Assembly: GCA_036278935.1 (NCBI GenBank)
Contig: DASUKA010000063.1
Span: 1 to 24,962 of the forward strand
Origin: DASSNR01 sp036278935
GTDB lineage: Bacteria > Gemmatimonadota > Gemmatimonadetes > Gemmatimonadales > Gemmatimonadaceae
Length of the DNA: 24,962 nucleotides
Direction of reading: 5' to 3'
Positions 23,552 to 24,962 of this stretch are shown here, one piece after another (positions within the stretch are counted from its first letter, which is position 1; each line of letters opens with the position of its first letter). The notes beneath the pieces are model-generated. The model saw nothing but the letters and a program-made list of their open reading frames with translations, was not told the DNA's origin and made no database searches. The position numbers and the translations under genes are program-made.

Positions 23552-23675
23552 GCAGGCATCGTGAACGATCTGGCGTCGGCGTCAGACCGGGGAACGCGTC
23601 TTGAAGCCCGACACCGAGCCTCGGGCGTGGTCATGTGCATGATCACTGAGCGTTTCTTGTGTCAAGGAGAGCGGT
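23552..23675. promoter_or_regulatory. Divergent promoter region of hydrolase and BON genes
   Basis: 124 bp. It contains a hairpin GCCCGA (23606-23611) / TCGGGC (23621-23626) and a palindrome TCATG-TG-CATGA (23631-23642). AAGGAG about 6 bp before ATG 23676 is one of the best ribosome binding sites in the window and fixes that start. No confident -35/-10 pair was seen. Confidence 0.45.
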
Positions 23676-24380
23676 ATGGCGTGGGACAATGACTTCGACA
23701 ACGGGTGGTACGGCAACCGGCAGGGCCGTGATGTCTGGGGTGTGGGCGGCTACTATGGCGCACCTGGCTACTCCGGCTACGGTGCGGACAACTTCGGCTA
23801 TGGCGGATACGGCGGAGGGTACGGTGCCGGCAATTACCGTACGGGCTGGGGGCCCGGGTATTATGGCGCGGGGTACGGCGGCTATGGCTACGGCCAGGGG
23901 AACGCCGGCCCGGGCGGCTACGGGCGCGGCTACTACGAGGCTGGCGCCGCGGGAACACGGAACTACGGGACGAGGGGCTACGGCATGGGCTATCCCGGTG
24001 GCTACGGGCAGGGTGGCTACGGCCAACGGAGTTTCGCCGGACGCGGTCCGCGCAACTACCACCGTTCCGACTCCCGTATCCAGGAGGACATCAACGATCG
24101 CCTCACGGCGCATCCGGGGATCGATGCATCGGACGTGGTAGTGCAGGTGAACAATGGTGAGGTAACGCTCACCGGCAACGTGGACAATCGCTGGGCCAAG
24201 CGGGAGGTCGAGGACATCGTGGACTTTGTGTCGGGCGTCCGCGATGTCGACAATCAGCTCGCCGTGCAGCAGAACGCGGGTGACCGCGAAACGACGCGCA
24301 CGCCCGAACGTGAGGGCCGCGGGAGCGAGAACGCGGGCCGTTCACGGAGCAGGAGCACGGGAGCAACGGCGCGCACCTGA
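23676..24380 (+). CDS. Gly/Tyr-rich BON-domain protein
   Basis: A 234-residue protein without a signal peptide or membrane helix. Residues 20-120 are low-complexity Gly/Tyr (repeated GYG, GGYG, GYY) and are likely disordered. A BON domain follows (about 128-198): DSRIQEDINDRLTAHPGIDA, VVVQVNNGEVTLTGNVDNRW, VSGVRDVDNQL. The tail is Arg/Ser/Thr-rich. BON domains bind membranes or hydrophobic ligands and are typical of osmotic or envelope stress proteins such as OsmY; disordered GY-rich heads are seen in some bacterial BON proteins. Because no export signal is visible, a cytoplasmic role is the simple reading. The strong Shine-Dalgarno AAGGAG suggests high expression. Followed by a hairpin terminator. 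Confidence 0.85.
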   Translation: MAWDNDFDNGWYGNRQGRDVWGVGGYYGAPGYSGYGADNFGYGGYGGGYGAGNYRTGWGPGYYGAGYGGYGYGQGNAGPGGYGRGYYEAGAAGTRNYGTRGYGMGYPGGYGQGGYGQRSFAGRGPRNYHRSDSRIQEDINDRLTAHPGIDASDVVVQVNNGEVTLTGNVDNRWAKREVEDIVDFVSGVRDVDNQLAVQQNAGDRETTRTPEREGRGSENAGRSRSRSTGATART

Positions 24381-24388
24381 CCGCGGGC

Positions 24389-24438
24389 CACACGCAGCAT
24401 GCACGGCCGCACCCGAGCGCGGCTGTGCATGTTGTGTG
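24389..24438. terminator. Bidirectional hairpin between convergent genes
   Basis: A 13-bp stem with one G-U type mismatch, CATGCACGGCCGC (24398-24410) with GCGGCTGTGCATG (24419-24431), an eight-base loop, and flanking CACAC / GTGTG that extends the pairing. It lies between the BON stop (24380) and the stop of the opposing gene (24447), where a shared terminator is expected. It has no clear T tract. Confidence 0.6.
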
Positions 24439-24446
24439 TCGAGCGG

Positions 24447-24827
24447 CTACTGCAAGTAGAGGTAGAGTCCGTACAGGCCGACGCCTACTCCCGCCACGGC
24501 GATGAGGGCCCCGGGGCCGCCACCGATGATGGCCCCCGTCACGACCGCCGCTCCCCCAACGATCATGAGCGCTTCGCTCTTGCCCAGCCCGCCGTGACTC
24601 TGCTGCGCGACCTCGGCATCCACGTCTGCGGTGCGCGTGGCGTTCGCAACCGGAAGAGGCTGAACCCCTATGCGCTCCGCATCGATACTCGGCCCGAGCG
24701 TCGTGCTGCCGGACGATGCCCCGGCGCTGAAGGAGGAGGCGGACGCCGCCTGCGCGTGTGCGACGGGTGCAGCAACGCACAGCCCCACGAACATCGCGAA
24801 CATCGGCATCCAGCGACAGTCACGCAT
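24447..24827 (-). CDS. Small exported glycine-rich membrane protein
   Basis: 126 residues. The signal peptide (MRDCRWMPMFAMFVGLCVAA, cleavage probably at AHA-QA near 26) is followed by a Ser/Ala/Gly-rich stretch and a C-terminal hydrophobic region (about 87-125) rich in Gly and Val (LMIVGGAAVVTGAIIGGGPG, then a segment ending in LYGLYLYLQ), which may form one or two membrane helices. No family is recognised. ATG 24827 is preferred over the open upstream frame because it starts the signal peptide and has GAGG about 4 bp upstream. Confidence 0.7.
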   Translation of the reverse strand: MRDCRWMPMFAMFVGLCVAAPVAHAQAASASSFSAGASSGSTTLGPSIDAERIGVQPLPVANATRTADVDAEVAQQSHGGLGKSEALMIVGGAAVVTGAIIGGGPGALIAVAGVGVGLYGLYLYLQ

Positions 24828-24962
24828 GAACGAACCTCGTCGATCGAAAGAGAATGAGAGATGTGATGCGAGCGGCTCGCATCCGGCACCGGTCACACCG
24901 GCGGCGCGCCCGGGTGCAGCATACAGCGAGGTTCATCCGTCCGGTAGGGCCGGGGGGGGGGG
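24828..24962. other. Intergenic end of window with terminal poly-G
   Basis: 135 bp upstream of the small exported gene; presumably holds its promoter, though none is clear. The final 11 bases (24952-24962) are all G, which may be a sequencing or assembly edge effect. Confidence 0.5.

Noticed and set aside
23740..24040. Short repeated DNA units (GGCTACGG-like) suggesting a tandem repeat or CRISPR
   Set aside because: They are degenerate codons for Gly/Tyr repeats within the BON protein, with no regular spacers.

Overview
The window is GC-rich (roughly two thirds G+C), densely coded Gram-negative DNA. A large TonB-dependent receptor, an outer-membrane barrel ending in a BamA-like region, periplasmic LTxxQ proteins, many signal peptides ending in Ala-x-Ala-Gln, frequent GTG starts and few strong Shine-Dalgarno sites suggest a Gemmatimonadota-like or related chromosome. 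That placement is inference from gene style; there is no rRNA marker. No tRNA, rRNA, CRISPR array, insertion sequence or phage gene was found. The last 11 bases are all G, so the right edge may be a contig end.

Layout: (1) 1-2045, minus: a secreted protein of unknown function followed by a DUF2339-type multi-pass membrane protein cut by the window start. (2) 2371-4828, plus: a short MutY-type adenine glycosylase, then an MprF-like lipid aminoacyltransferase. (3) 4791-6360, minus: a tightly coupled trio of ECF sigma factor, single-pass putative anti-sigma factor and membrane-anchored Spy/CpxP/CnrX-like (LTxxQ) sensor. (4) 6783-10463, plus, divergent from the sigma operon: a 1226-residue TonB-dependent receptor with an extra C-terminal periplasmic tail that itself carries two LTxxQ motifs. 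(5) 10560-15857, plus: a five-gene MoxR operon (six-TM membrane protein, DUF4129, DUF4350, MoxR AAA+ ATPase, DUF58), met tail-to-tail by an RDD-SpoIIM fusion on minus (15845-17722). (6) 18093-21185, plus: a metalloprotease / PD40 propeller / outer-membrane barrel fusion. (7) 21216-24827: a zinc-ribbon membrane protein, a D-serine dehydratase-like PLP enzyme, an alpha/beta hydrolase, a Gly/Tyr-rich BON-domain protein and a small exported protein.

The best candidate for an undescribed system is parts 3 and 4 together. A sigma/anti-sigma/LTxxQ-sensor operon lies back-to-back with a TonB receptor whose periplasmic C-terminus carries the same kind of LTxxQ module. This resembles CnrYXH (sigma, short anti-sigma, periplasmic sensor) combined with FecIRA-type surface signalling, but with the signalling element at the receptor C-terminus instead of an N-terminal STN domain. 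The domain content is read from the sequence; the functional link is a hypothesis. The second point of interest is the protease-propeller-barrel fusion.
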